NCBI GenBank assembly: GCA_020216745.1
Contig: JAIWNQ010000111.1
Location: forward strand, 1-10,000
Direction of reading: 5' to 3'
DNA: 10,000 bases
From: Candidatus Hydrogenedens sp.
GTDB taxonomy: Bacteria; Hydrogenedentota; Hydrogenedentia; Hydrogenedentales; Hydrogenedentaceae
Below are positions 1-6,752 of this stretch, in pieces (the stretch's first letter is position 1; every line of letters begins with the position of its first letter). The position numbers and the translations under genes were made by a program. The notes under the pieces were generated by a model. That model was not told the DNA's origin, ran no database searches, and saw only the letters and a program-made list of their open reading frames with translations.

Positions 1-1
1 T

Positions 2-121
2 GGACTAAAAGGGCATCGTTCAGTGGGTGGTTGTCGTGCTTCTATTTATAACGCAATGCCGTATGAGGGGTGTGAAGCATTAAGCCAATTTATGGAAGAA
101 TTTGTCCGCACACATGGATAG
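2..121 (+). CDS. serC: Phosphoserine aminotransferase, C-terminal end (partial)
   Basis: This is the last 39 codons of a gene that enters from the left edge and ends at TAG. The visible peptide begins [10 protein letters not shown] and continues [10 protein letters not shown], then an acidic or amphipathic tail ending in FVRTHG. The block of KGHR, the glycine pair, RASIYNA and MP is the C-terminal signature of SerC, the PLP-dependent enzyme that converts 3-phosphohydroxypyruvate and glutamate to phosphoserine in serine and pyridoxal phosphate synthesis. It acts in the cytoplasm. The family usually has Met where this protein has Cys, before RAS; that change is mild. The PLP lysine and the rest of the protein lie outside the window, so completeness cannot be judged. 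The gene converges on the minus-strand ceramidase-like gene with only 31 bases between stop codons. Confidence 0.86.
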   Translation, partial: GLKGHRSVGGCRASIYNAMPYEGCEALSQFMEEFVRTHG

Positions 122-148
122 AAAAGCAGAGGAAAATTGTTTTTCTAT
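118..148. terminator. Possible weak bidirectional terminator between convergent genes
   Basis: A perfect 8-base inverted repeat, ATAGAAAA at 118-125 and TTTTCTAT at 141-148, surrounds a 15-base loop. It overlaps the stop codon of the plus-strand gene and sits between two convergent stops, where a shared terminator would be expected. The stem is AT-rich and has no immediate T-run after it on either strand, so it is not a classical strong intrinsic terminator. It could be coincidence in AT-rich DNA. Confidence 0.25.
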
Positions 149-152
149 GTAC

Positions 153-1451
153 TTATTTTATTTTCTCGATAAGTTCGAAGGCGGTATTTAAGACAACATC
201 ACCTAATTTAGGTCCATAGAAAGAGGCGGTAACTTCATAGCCACTTAAATGGTATTCTTTCTCTGTTAAAATATAGCCAATTAAATCGTTAGTCAAGGAT
301 GTTACAATAGGTGTCTTTATTCCTTTTTTGATTAACTGCTGTTTTACTGCCATTCCAATTTCTGTAATAGGTTCCCCAGGGAATGTGATAATTGTGGAGT
401 CATTAATCATTAATATGTGGAAGGGTGCTTTTTGTGGAAATAACTGTCTTACCATTGCACTTGCCATTTCTTCTGAAACATTGTATTCATCACCTGCGAT
501 TTTAACGAAGTCTGGGGCTACTTGAGTTGGTGGTAGTTCTTTCCATAAGACGTGGTGTTTAAAGTTAGTAATAGGTTCGGGTTTCATTTGCCCAATGAGG
601 TCTATTACTATTTTAGATAAGGTTAGACCGTAATTTTCCATTGCTTCCCAGGCAGAATCGCCATGATAGCCGAATGGGGCGACATCACCTTCAGCACCGT
701 TGGAGAACATACAAACAGTGTCGGGAATAAACGTTTCTACAGTTCTTTGAATAATGCCTGGATAACCTGCGGATAGGTACATTTCTTTTGGGGTCATTAT
801 TGTTTCATGGGCTGTGAAGTTGACAAAAATAACCCATGGTTTATTTTCTTTATCGAATCTTAAAATGGAGAGATAGGGGTCGGTTGGGAGTTCACTATTT
901 CTTCTGTTTCTATTTAACCCTTTTGTTTCAACTCTGCCTGACGCAAAAGTGACAGGATACAAATTTTTTATTGAATCTTGAATTGCTTTTGCAATCTGTG
1001 TCGAAACAAAATCTAAAACTTTTTCATCAAATATTCCAATGTTTGGGTTTTGTATAATATTTCGTTCATCAAGGGACATTCCTTCAAGTCCTGCGTGAGT
1101 ATGACTTGCCATCATTATAATATTATCTGTTGTTACATAAGGCAGACTTGCCTTCTTAACACTATGTTCAACAAGACTCCATGGCAAATGGCATATATCT
1201 ACTGTTACTAAAAATAGGTATTCGTTACTTTCATTTTTAAGTGCAAGGACTTTTGCGTATGTTTCGTCATGCGTTCCTAATGCTGGTTTCCCTTGTCTTT
1301 CTCCATAACCACCCAATTGAACAGAAAGCCCATGTGGTATAGGATTTATGGAGATTTTAGAGATACCAGCATATATATCTGCATGTGACATAGATTGGAA
1401 ACCCATAGAAATCAAGAATAAACTTATAAAAACATTGATATTGCTTTTCAT
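153..1451 (-). CDS. Exported neutral ceramidase-like hydrolase (catalytic Ser replaced by Ala)
   Basis: This 432-residue protein has a signal peptide (about residues 1-24, hydrophobic core then SHADIYA), so it is exported. The body matches the neutral/alkaline non-lysosomal ceramidase N-terminal superfamily. Visible signatures are LGGYGER near 46-52, HDETYAKVLAL near 61-71, ASHTHAG at 115-121, NFTAHETIM at 211-219, NGAEGDVAP at 251-259, FPGE at 357-360, and NDLIGY with TEKEYHLSGYE at 388-406. By comparison with the Pseudomonas ceramidase, H117 or H119, H215, E360 and a Tyr near 393-400 are the likely zinc ligands. The characterised enzymes have GDVSPN with the Ser as nucleophile; here the position is Ala258. 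The C-terminal Ig-like domain of true ceramidases (about 650 residues) is also absent. Hydrolysis of ceramide is therefore doubtful, and an esterase or amidase with another mechanism is possible. It starts 10 bases after the glycine-zipper gene with no clear Shine-Dalgarno, which suggests translational coupling in one operon. Confidence 0.8.
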   Translation of the reverse strand: MKSNINVFISLFLISMGFQSMSHADIYAGISKISINPIPHGLSVQLGGYGERQGKPALGTHDETYAKVLALKNESNEYLFLVTVDICHLPWSLVEHSVKKASLPYVTTDNIIMMASHTHAGLEGMSLDERNIIQNPNIGIFDEKVLDFVSTQIAKAIQDSIKNLYPVTFASGRVETKGLNRNRRNSELPTDPYLSILRFDKENKPWVIFVNFTAHETIMTPKEMYLSAGYPGIIQRTVETFIPDTVCMFSNGAEGDVAPFGYHGDSAWEAMENYGLTLSKIVIDLIGQMKPEPITNFKHHVLWKELPPTQVAPDFVKIAGDEYNVSEEMASAMVRQLFPQKAPFHILMINDSTIITFPGEPITEIGMAVKQQLIKKGIKTPIVTSLTNDLIGYILTEKEYHLSGYEVTASFYGPKLGDVVLNTAFELIEKIK

Positions 1452-1461
1452 ACTATTCTTA

Positions 1462-2067
1462 TTAATCCACTACAAAAGACGCACTGCCTGATATGGAAGA
1501 CAATTTTGTAGAAACTCTTGTGAGTATGGAATATTGTCCTGGGGCTAAATTTGACGGCAATCTGAATTCTTGACTACTAACCCATGTACCATCTCCTCTA
1601 TTTACTGTTGAAGAAGACAGCTCTGCAATAACACGCTCACCCTGTAATAAGGTCCTTGATTCAGTAACATTAACGCCTCCTGGACCTGTGCCTAAAAGGG
1701 CGTACTGTATTGTTGCTTCTATTTTGTTCCCTGGGGTTATAACATTTGGTAATACTTCTGTTCTTTCAAAGAGTAATTTTTCTCCTTGGGTGGGTTGGTA
1801 ATTATATTCTTTTGCTGTTTCTTCAGCAGATTTTGCTCTTCTTGCTTTTATATCATGAGCAACTAAACCAGTGATTCCGCCGAGAACAGCACCAATTGCT
1901 GCACCTTCAAGGGCATGTCCAGATTGATGTCCTATAATTGCACCTGTTGCACCACCTAATGCTGCTCCTAAACCTGCTGCTTCTCCATAAGTTTGACAAC
2001 CCAAATTATGGGTTAAAGTAAATATGAGGATAGAGAAGGTTAAAAATGTTGATACTAGTTTTTTCAT
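1462..2067 (-). CDS. Glycine-zipper envelope protein, probable lipoprotein
   Basis: This 201-residue protein has a Lys-Lys N-terminus and hydrophobic segment (residues 4-19) followed by NLGC with Cys24, a possible lipobox. Position -3 is Asn where Leu is usual, so lipidation is plausible but not certain. Residues 31-70 are a glycine zipper: repeated GxxxG-type spacing with Ala, two Gly-rich halves joined by HQSGHALEG, like the outer-membrane Gly-zipper families (SlyB-like). Residues 75-90 are charged and helical. Residues 95-201 look beta-rich, with an LAPGQYSILTRVST element typical of Ig-like sandwich domains. The specific function is unknown; the zipper suggests membrane association or oligomerisation. 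AAAGGA at 2075-2080 lies 7 bases before the ATG and supports this start. The gene lies 28 bases after the response regulator and 10 bases before the ceramidase-like gene, so it is probably co-transcribed with both. Confidence 0.8.
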   Translation of the reverse strand: MKKLVSTFLTFSILIFTLTHNLGCQTYGEAAGLGAALGGATGAIIGHQSGHALEGAAIGAVLGGITGLVAHDIKARRAKSAEETAKEYNYQPTQGEKLLFERTEVLPNVITPGNKIEATIQYALLGTGPGGVNVTESRTLLQGERVIAELSSSTVNRGDGTWVSSQEFRLPSNLAPGQYSILTRVSTKLSSISGSASFVVD

Positions 2068-2074
2068 AAGTTTT

Positions 2075-2080
2075 TCCTTT
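2075..2080 (-). promoter_or_regulatory. Ribosome binding site of the glycine-zipper gene
   Basis: AAAGGA on the minus strand is 7 bases before the ATG at 2067. It fixes the start that includes the whole signal sequence. Confidence 0.65.
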
Positions 2081-2095
2081 TCTTTAAAGTAGTTT

Positions 2096-2818
2096 TTATT
2101 CGTATGGTATATATTGTACCGGTTTAGTTTCGTTAATCCAAATTAACAAGTGTTTTTGTAATATATCACTTATATTAACGAATTCTATACCGTATTTATT
2201 TACAAACTTACTTTCATGTGATGACATTTTCCACCTAATAATACCTATCCCTTCTCCTTGTTGATTATTTAATTGCGGAAAATTGAGAGTAAAGCGAACA
2301 GTCGTCCCAATACTATAACGTTCACTTGAAATAAGGGAAAATCCTCCTCTTCCTAATAATATATCGTGTATTTCTTTAGAATCTAAATTTTCAATCCAAC
2401 CTTCATAATCGGTTATTTTCTCTATGTTTATTTGGAATCGTTCTGGTAATGGTGTCAGTAATCTTTCGACATTATGCAGGAGCATTTTTAGTTCAAAAGG
2501 CTTATAGATAATAGCCTCTGCTCCGAGATTGTAAAGAACGTAATTTGGATAATCATTATATGCAGTTATTACTATGATCGGAGGTATATTTATATTAATA
2601 TTTTTTAACATAGTAATTATATCTGTACCAAAAATTTCAGGTAACCTCAGATCAATTATGACCAAATCTGCCATTTCATTAGCGAAACATTTTAGGAATT
2701 CTTTAGGATTAAAAACAGTCTTTGGTACATAACCTCTATCCTTCAATTCAATGGATAACATTTCGGTTAAATCGATTTCATCATCAAGGATAATTATTTT
2801 TGGAGAGTGTTCCTTCAT
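2096..2818 (-). CDS. Response regulator with PilZ-like output domain
   Basis: This 240-residue cytoplasmic protein has two parts. Residues 7-122 are a complete receiver domain: acidic pocket LDDE (D12, D13), phospho-acceptor D56 in VIIDLRLPE, T85 in ITAYND, and K106-P107 in IIYKPFE. Residues about 148-230 resemble a PilZ domain: GRGGFSL, then IGTTVRFTLNFP, a GIGIIRW strand, and KYGIEFVNIS, which follows the PilZ order of short beta strands ending in a GIEF-type element. The N-terminal RxxxR motif that binds c-di-GMP in classic PilZ proteins is not visible, and the usual D/NxSxxG is replaced by LGRGG. It may therefore act without c-di-GMP. There is no helix-turn-helix, so direct transcriptional control is unlikely. 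The start is supported by AAAGGGGG 5 bases upstream. It follows the histidine kinase by 21 bases, which makes that kinase the likely phosphodonor. Confidence 0.87.
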   Translation of the reverse strand: MKEHSPKIIILDDEIDLTEMLSIELKDRGYVPKTVFNPKEFLKCFANEMADLVIIDLRLPEIFGTDIITMLKNININIPPIIVITAYNDYPNYVLYNLGAEAIIYKPFELKMLLHNVERLLTPLPERFQINIEKITDYEGWIENLDSKEIHDILLGRGGFSLISSERYSIGTTVRFTLNFPQLNNQQGEGIGIIRWKMSSHESKFVNKYGIEFVNISDILQKHLLIWINETKPVQYIPYE

Positions 2819-2823
2819 ATTTT

Positions 2824-2831
2824 CCCCCTTT
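2824..2831 (-). promoter_or_regulatory. Ribosome binding site of the response regulator
   Basis: AAAGGGGG on the minus strand ends 5 bases before the ATG at 2818. It lies inside the 21-base gap after the kinase stop and supports independent strong initiation of the regulator in the shared transcript. Confidence 0.6.
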
Positions 2832-2839
2832 CTGTTTTC

Positions 2840-5650
2840 TTATAATTTAGGAATCTTTACAAAAAATCGAGTTCTTTGTGTATTTGATTCAAATTCTAAA
2901 TTTCCGCTGTGGATTTCTATTATTGTTTTTGATAAAGGCAAACCGAGACCTGTTCCTTTATCTTTTGTGGTGAAAAATGGTTCTAACAATTTATGTTGTA
3001 TCTCTTTTGGTATTCCATCTCCGTTATCTTCTACTGTTACAATAATATTTAGTTCATTTTCTTCCACATTGATTGTAATTTCGGGGTTTTCTTTATTTTC
3101 AGCTGCTTCGATTGCATTATTCAATAAATTTACGAATACTTGTGTAAGAAGTGTAGGAACAGCTTTTATTTTTACATTTACACATTTATTGTTATATTTT
3201 AAATCTGCTTTTATTTTTTCTATTTTGGGTTGTGTTAATTCAATTGCATCTTTAATTATTTTATCCAGACTGTAAATTTTTAGAGGTGCAACTATATCTT
3301 TTCTTACAAAAAGTTTTAATGATTGGACTATATTATCAATTCTTGTTATATTTCTTTGTAATTTATCTACAAAAAATGTAAATTTTTCTTTATTTAACTC
3401 TCCTTCATTATTCAATATATTTTGAATATGTTGAGTAGCTAAGGATAGAATGGCTAATGGATTGTTAATTTCGTGGGAAATCCCACTTGCCATGACACCT
3501 AATGAGTACAGACGTTCTATTGCATTTAATCTTTTTTCTTGTTCTTTGATTTTCTGTTCAATTGTTTTTTTCTCTATGCTTGCAGAAATTATTTCACTCG
3601 CAATTTTTAATGCATTTATTTCTGCTGATGTCCAAAGTCTCTCAGTTAAGCAATCATCAAAACCTATAACTCCCCACCATTTTCCAGACACAAAGATGGG
3701 GACTATAGCGATTGAGATTATATCCTGCGGTTCTAATACTCGCTTTTCTTCCTCAGGGAAATTTTTTATACAACCATAGACAGGTTCTCCTTTTGAAAAC
3801 ATATTAGCCCAACGACCATATCCCTCTTTTTCATAATTAAATCCTTGCAATTCTGGATTATCTATTTGTGGAGTTATATTATCATTAACCCATTCAAAAA
3901 TTTGGTCAGTCACTAAAGAACCATCACTTAACTTTCTGTTTTTAAAGATATATGTTCTACTTACCCCTGCTGATTCTCCTAATATCTTTAATGCTTCTTT
4001 GATTGCTTCGTCCCAATTTTGCGATAGAAATAGCAAGGAGGAACATTTTGCAGTCGCTTCAAGGATTTTATCCCTTATTTTTAAGTGTTCCTCTATTTGT
4101 AGTTTTCTTATTATTTCTCCTACTGCGTTACAGAAGAAATATAATTGCTCTAACTCTTCATCAGAGAAGGTATCGTTTTCTCTAAAAAATATAATTGCAT
4201 CTCTAATTTTTTCTTTATCTGTGATAGGGATAATTGCACAATATATGTTATGTTGAGTATTGTCATCATTAATTATTTTTATATAATCTACCTCGGTTTC
4301 TGTTAATCTTTTCGTATTTACATTATCGAAAAAATCATTGATGTATCTTTCAATAGTATTTGACAGTTCGTTGCTAATGTTTTTATCGTAATATACTATT
4401 TTATGTCTTTCATTTTCTGTTGTCTCTACTAAATTTCTTCCGACTTCATCACTTATAAGACATACAGAAATCGAATTTGTAACGTTAAAAGAGTTTTCTA
4501 AAAACTCGGCAAGCAATTGATTAGAATTTTTATCAGATTGATGTGAGAGTTGTAGGATAATTCGAGAATATTTATGTTCTCTATCCCAAAACTGCTCCAT
4601 CATTTTTCTCTTGGTTATATCCTGCCCAAACCCAAAAATATATTCCTTGTCTTCACTAATCTTTAAATAAACTGATTTGATTTCTTTGTGGACATAATGA
4701 CCATCTTTATGTTTATGAATGGTTGTAAAAGGACTATCTTCACCTTTTTTTAATGATTGAAAGTGCTTCTCAAAATTTTCAGGTGTATAGAAAACATCTA
4801 TTTCAGGGAGACCCATTTTACTAAATGTATTGAGGTCATATCCCAAACTTTTTGCAGATGATTCATTAACATATTCGAACTTACCTTTTCGGTCAAGCAG
4901 GTAAAATTCGTTTCCAGCATGGTCGACGATGTATTTAAATAATTTTAGTTTTTCTTCAGCTTCGATAAGTGATGTTAATTCATAAAAGAATATATTATGA
5001 ATAGGTTCATGGTTTGTTTGAATATTAGACAAATAGATATTTATATATTTTTTTATGTTGGTTTTAGTTTTTAATTTAAGAAGAGAAGGATTTTGGAAGT
5101 TTTCTATTTCTATTTTTTTACTATTACCAATGAATAAAAAATTTTTAAACCAATCATTGAGTGATGTATTGTATATTTCATCTTCTTGTGATTCTAAAAT
5201 ATTTAATGCCTTTTCATTTGCATACAGTATTTTTCCCTTGAAGGCTAATAAATAAGCGATGTCTTTCTGGATAATTGGTTGGAATATAATAGGAATTTTA
5301 TCTGAATAATTTGTGTAAAGATTAAGATAGTTGTTGCAAAATGGATAAAGTAATGCGAAGTGTTCAATTTCTTCATTAATTATTGCTTTTTTAGAAAAAC
5401 CAATGTGAAGGACACCAATTAATCTATCTATGTGTTTCGGTTTTATTCTGTAAAACAGAATAGGATTATAATTTTCATGACTTTGATGTTTTTTGACGGT
5501 GGATAAAAAAGAGTTTCTATCTTCTTCATAAATTAAGTTTTTCCATAACTCTTTATCTGTATTCTTTATATTTAGACATCTTTGTGTAAATTCTAAAAAT
5601 TCTTTATCAAAATCTACTATATCGCCAGATTTATTAAATAAAAGAAACAT
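2840..5650 (-). CDS. Soluble multi-PAS/GAF sensor histidine kinase
   Basis: This 936-residue protein has no signal peptide or transmembrane segment, so it should sense a cytoplasmic cue. In order I see: a PAS-like segment (about 1-90, with an IYEEDRNSF element); a second PAS-like region (about 120-230, GKILYANEKALNIL); a clear PAS plus PAC (about 233-350, FEYVNESSAKSLGYD and FGFGQDITKRK); a GAF-like region (about 370-515); and a second GAF (about 525-695, GVSRTYIF and WWGVIGFDDC). A short coiled coil (about 690-715) leads into the kinase core. The H-box is GISHEINNPLAIL with H726 as phospho-acceptor. The N-box is NLLNNAIEAAENK (841-853), G1 is EDNGDGIP (874-881), the F-box is EPFFTTKDKGTG, and G2 is GTGLGLP (899-905). 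All autokinase motifs are intact, of the HEINNPL (NtrB-like) class. No receiver is fused. The start is fixed by AGGAG 8 bases upstream. It is probably the first gene of a four-gene operon. The ligand or cofactor of the sensory domains cannot be deduced. Confidence 0.92.
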   Translation of the reverse strand: MFLLFNKSGDIVDFDKEFLEFTQRCLNIKNTDKELWKNLIYEEDRNSFLSTVKKHQSHENYNPILFYRIKPKHIDRLIGVLHIGFSKKAIINEEIEHFALLYPFCNNYLNLYTNYSDKIPIIFQPIIQKDIAYLLAFKGKILYANEKALNILESQEDEIYNTSLNDWFKNFLFIGNSKKIEIENFQNPSLLKLKTKTNIKKYINIYLSNIQTNHEPIHNIFFYELTSLIEAEEKLKLFKYIVDHAGNEFYLLDRKGKFEYVNESSAKSLGYDLNTFSKMGLPEIDVFYTPENFEKHFQSLKKGEDSPFTTIHKHKDGHYVHKEIKSVYLKISEDKEYIFGFGQDITKRKMMEQFWDREHKYSRIILQLSHQSDKNSNQLLAEFLENSFNVTNSISVCLISDEVGRNLVETTENERHKIVYYDKNISNELSNTIERYINDFFDNVNTKRLTETEVDYIKIINDDNTQHNIYCAIIPITDKEKIRDAIIFFRENDTFSDEELEQLYFFCNAVGEIIRKLQIEEHLKIRDKILEATAKCSSLLFLSQNWDEAIKEALKILGESAGVSRTYIFKNRKLSDGSLVTDQIFEWVNDNITPQIDNPELQGFNYEKEGYGRWANMFSKGEPVYGCIKNFPEEEKRVLEPQDIISIAIVPIFVSGKWWGVIGFDDCLTERLWTSAEINALKIASEIISASIEKKTIEQKIKEQEKRLNAIERLYSLGVMASGISHEINNPLAILSLATQHIQNILNNEGELNKEKFTFFVDKLQRNITRIDNIVQSLKLFVRKDIVAPLKIYSLDKIIKDAIELTQPKIEKIKADLKYNNKCVNVKIKAVPTLLTQVFVNLLNNAIEAAENKENPEITINVEENELNIIVTVEDNGDGIPKEIQHKLLEPFFTTKDKGTGLGLPLSKTIIEIHSGNLEFESNTQRTRFFVKIPKL

Positions 5651-5808
5651 TTATTTTTCTCCTATTTTTTTATTTTACCACGAATTCTTTTGATATTGTA
5701 CATGATTTTGGAAAAAATAACTATAAGAATTTATAAAATTATCCCCATCAATTGATATTAAATATTTCTGAATCTAAATTTTATTTTCTGTGTTAAATAT
5801 ATATTATG
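5651..5808 (-). promoter_or_regulatory. Intergenic region, probable promoter of the kinase operon
   Basis: This 158-base AT-rich gap between the CHAD stop and the kinase start is the longest non-coding stretch in the window. TACAAT at 5695-5700 on the minus strand matches five of six positions of a -10 box and would give a leader of roughly 35-40 bases. The hexamer 17 bases upstream (TAGTTA) is a poor -35, so an activator or another sigma factor is possible. A perfect 10-base palindrome, ATCAATTGAT, is at 5747-5756, about 45 bases upstream of the -10. I see no GC-rich hairpin with a T-run that would end the CHAD transcript, so read-through into the kinase gene cannot be excluded. Confidence 0.35.
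5659..5663 (-). promoter_or_regulatory. Ribosome binding site of the histidine kinase
   Basis: AGGAG on the minus strand lies 8 bases before the ATG at 5650. It supports the start that retains the N-terminal PAS-like segment. Confidence 0.65.
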
Positions 5809-6732
5809 TCAACTGATACAAATATGTGTATTACAAATTTCTTTTATTTCTTGTTTAATATTTTTAATGTTTTTTGTATTTATTACATTTTCAATAGCAT
5901 TTTCAGCTTCATTTATTTTTTTCAGCATTTTTTCTTTCAGATCATCCCTTATCTTACTAATATTTTGTGAATACGCCTGGTTTGTTTGTTTATTGAAGTC
6001 TTTTAATAATAAGGATAAGATTCTGAAATCATTATAGTCGCCTAATAGTGTTTGTGTTGTTTTTAGGTGTTCTGAAAAGTTTTGCAATGGTGATTGAAAA
6101 ATATAGTGATATATTTCCCACATATATCGTATTTTTTTTATTAATATTCGAAATATGTGAACTGTTTCATTCATAGGCGATTTTACATTTTGGATGGACT
6201 TTGTTCCTCTTTTTATTTTGGTTATACTTGATAAGACTCTTTTTTTTGCATAAGGATAGATACAGAAATCTGATGGAAATTTGAGATGCTCTTCAAGTGG
6301 TGGGTAATTTAAAATCTCTAAGCTTGTGTTATAAGCAATGGAACAGTTCTTAACTTCATTTTCTCTTAATTTATTAATGTAATTGGAAAAATCGAGTATA
6401 AAATTTTCATAGAAGGTTTCTTTATTGTTAATCAGAAGATGTTCAAACACTTGCTGTATAACGTCTAATTCTCGTCGTTTACTTAAGGAACGGGTTATTG
6501 TTCTTAGTTGTGTAGTAAGTGTGTATTTAATATCTGAGGGAAGCCACTTTTTACATTCATTGAGTACCGCTCGCATTCTCCTTGTGGCAACTCTAACATC
6601 ATGTATAGCATCGGGGTTATACGTGAGAAGAAGGGGAAGATTTGTTTTTAATCCATCAAGATGGAGATTATAGTAACTTATAAAGATTTCTCTTGTTTTA
6701 GGACAAGATATTTCTTCCCCTTCTTTCTGCAT
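5809..6732 (-). CDS. CHAD-domain protein (probable polyphosphate-binding)
   Basis: This 307-residue cytoplasmic, very basic, mostly helical protein spans one CHAD domain. Hallmarks are IHDVRVATRRMRAVL at 43-57 (conserved His plus a basic cluster on one helix), the Arg/Lys-rich SLSKRRELDVI near 82-92, VHIFRILIKKIRYMWEIYH at 191-209 (the second half-repeat's His and basic helix), and LLGDYNDFRIL near 229-239. Established knowledge is that CHAD domains bind inorganic polyphosphate through these basic residues. No CYTH (triphosphate tunnel) domain is fused or adjacent, so this is the stand-alone form and hydrolysis is not implied. The ATG has only a weak upstream Shine-Dalgarno (GAG in GAGTTC) and lies 20 bases after the rhamnosidase stop, so translational coupling is plausible. 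No alternative ATG occurs before residue 53, which is inside the domain. Confidence 0.87.
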   Translation of the reverse strand: MQKEGEEISCPKTREIFISYYNLHLDGLKTNLPLLLTYNPDAIHDVRVATRRMRAVLNECKKWLPSDIKYTLTTQLRTITRSLSKRRELDVIQQVFEHLLINNKETFYENFILDFSNYINKLRENEVKNCSIAYNTSLEILNYPPLEEHLKFPSDFCIYPYAKKRVLSSITKIKRGTKSIQNVKSPMNETVHIFRILIKKIRYMWEIYHYIFQSPLQNFSEHLKTTQTLLGDYNDFRILSLLLKDFNKQTNQAYSQNISKIRDDLKEKMLKKINEAENAIENVINTKNIKNIKQEIKEICNTHICIS

Positions 6733-6752
6733 ATTTGAACTCTATATTATTT

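Noticed and set aside
328..525. Plus-strand open frame inside the ceramidase-like gene
   Set aside because: It is antisense to conserved C-terminal motifs of the larger gene and has no supporting features.
2751..3275. A plus-strand open frame of 174 codons opposite the kinase and regulator genes
   Set aside because: It lies antisense to two well-supported domains, crosses their junction, has a Phe/Ser/Ile-rich composition typical of the complement of Lys/Glu/Asn codons, and shows no recognisable motif or clear ribosome site.
5651..5808. A small gene or RNA gene in the kinase upstream gap
   Set aside because: I found no convincing short frame with a ribosome site, and no GC-rich structured segment.
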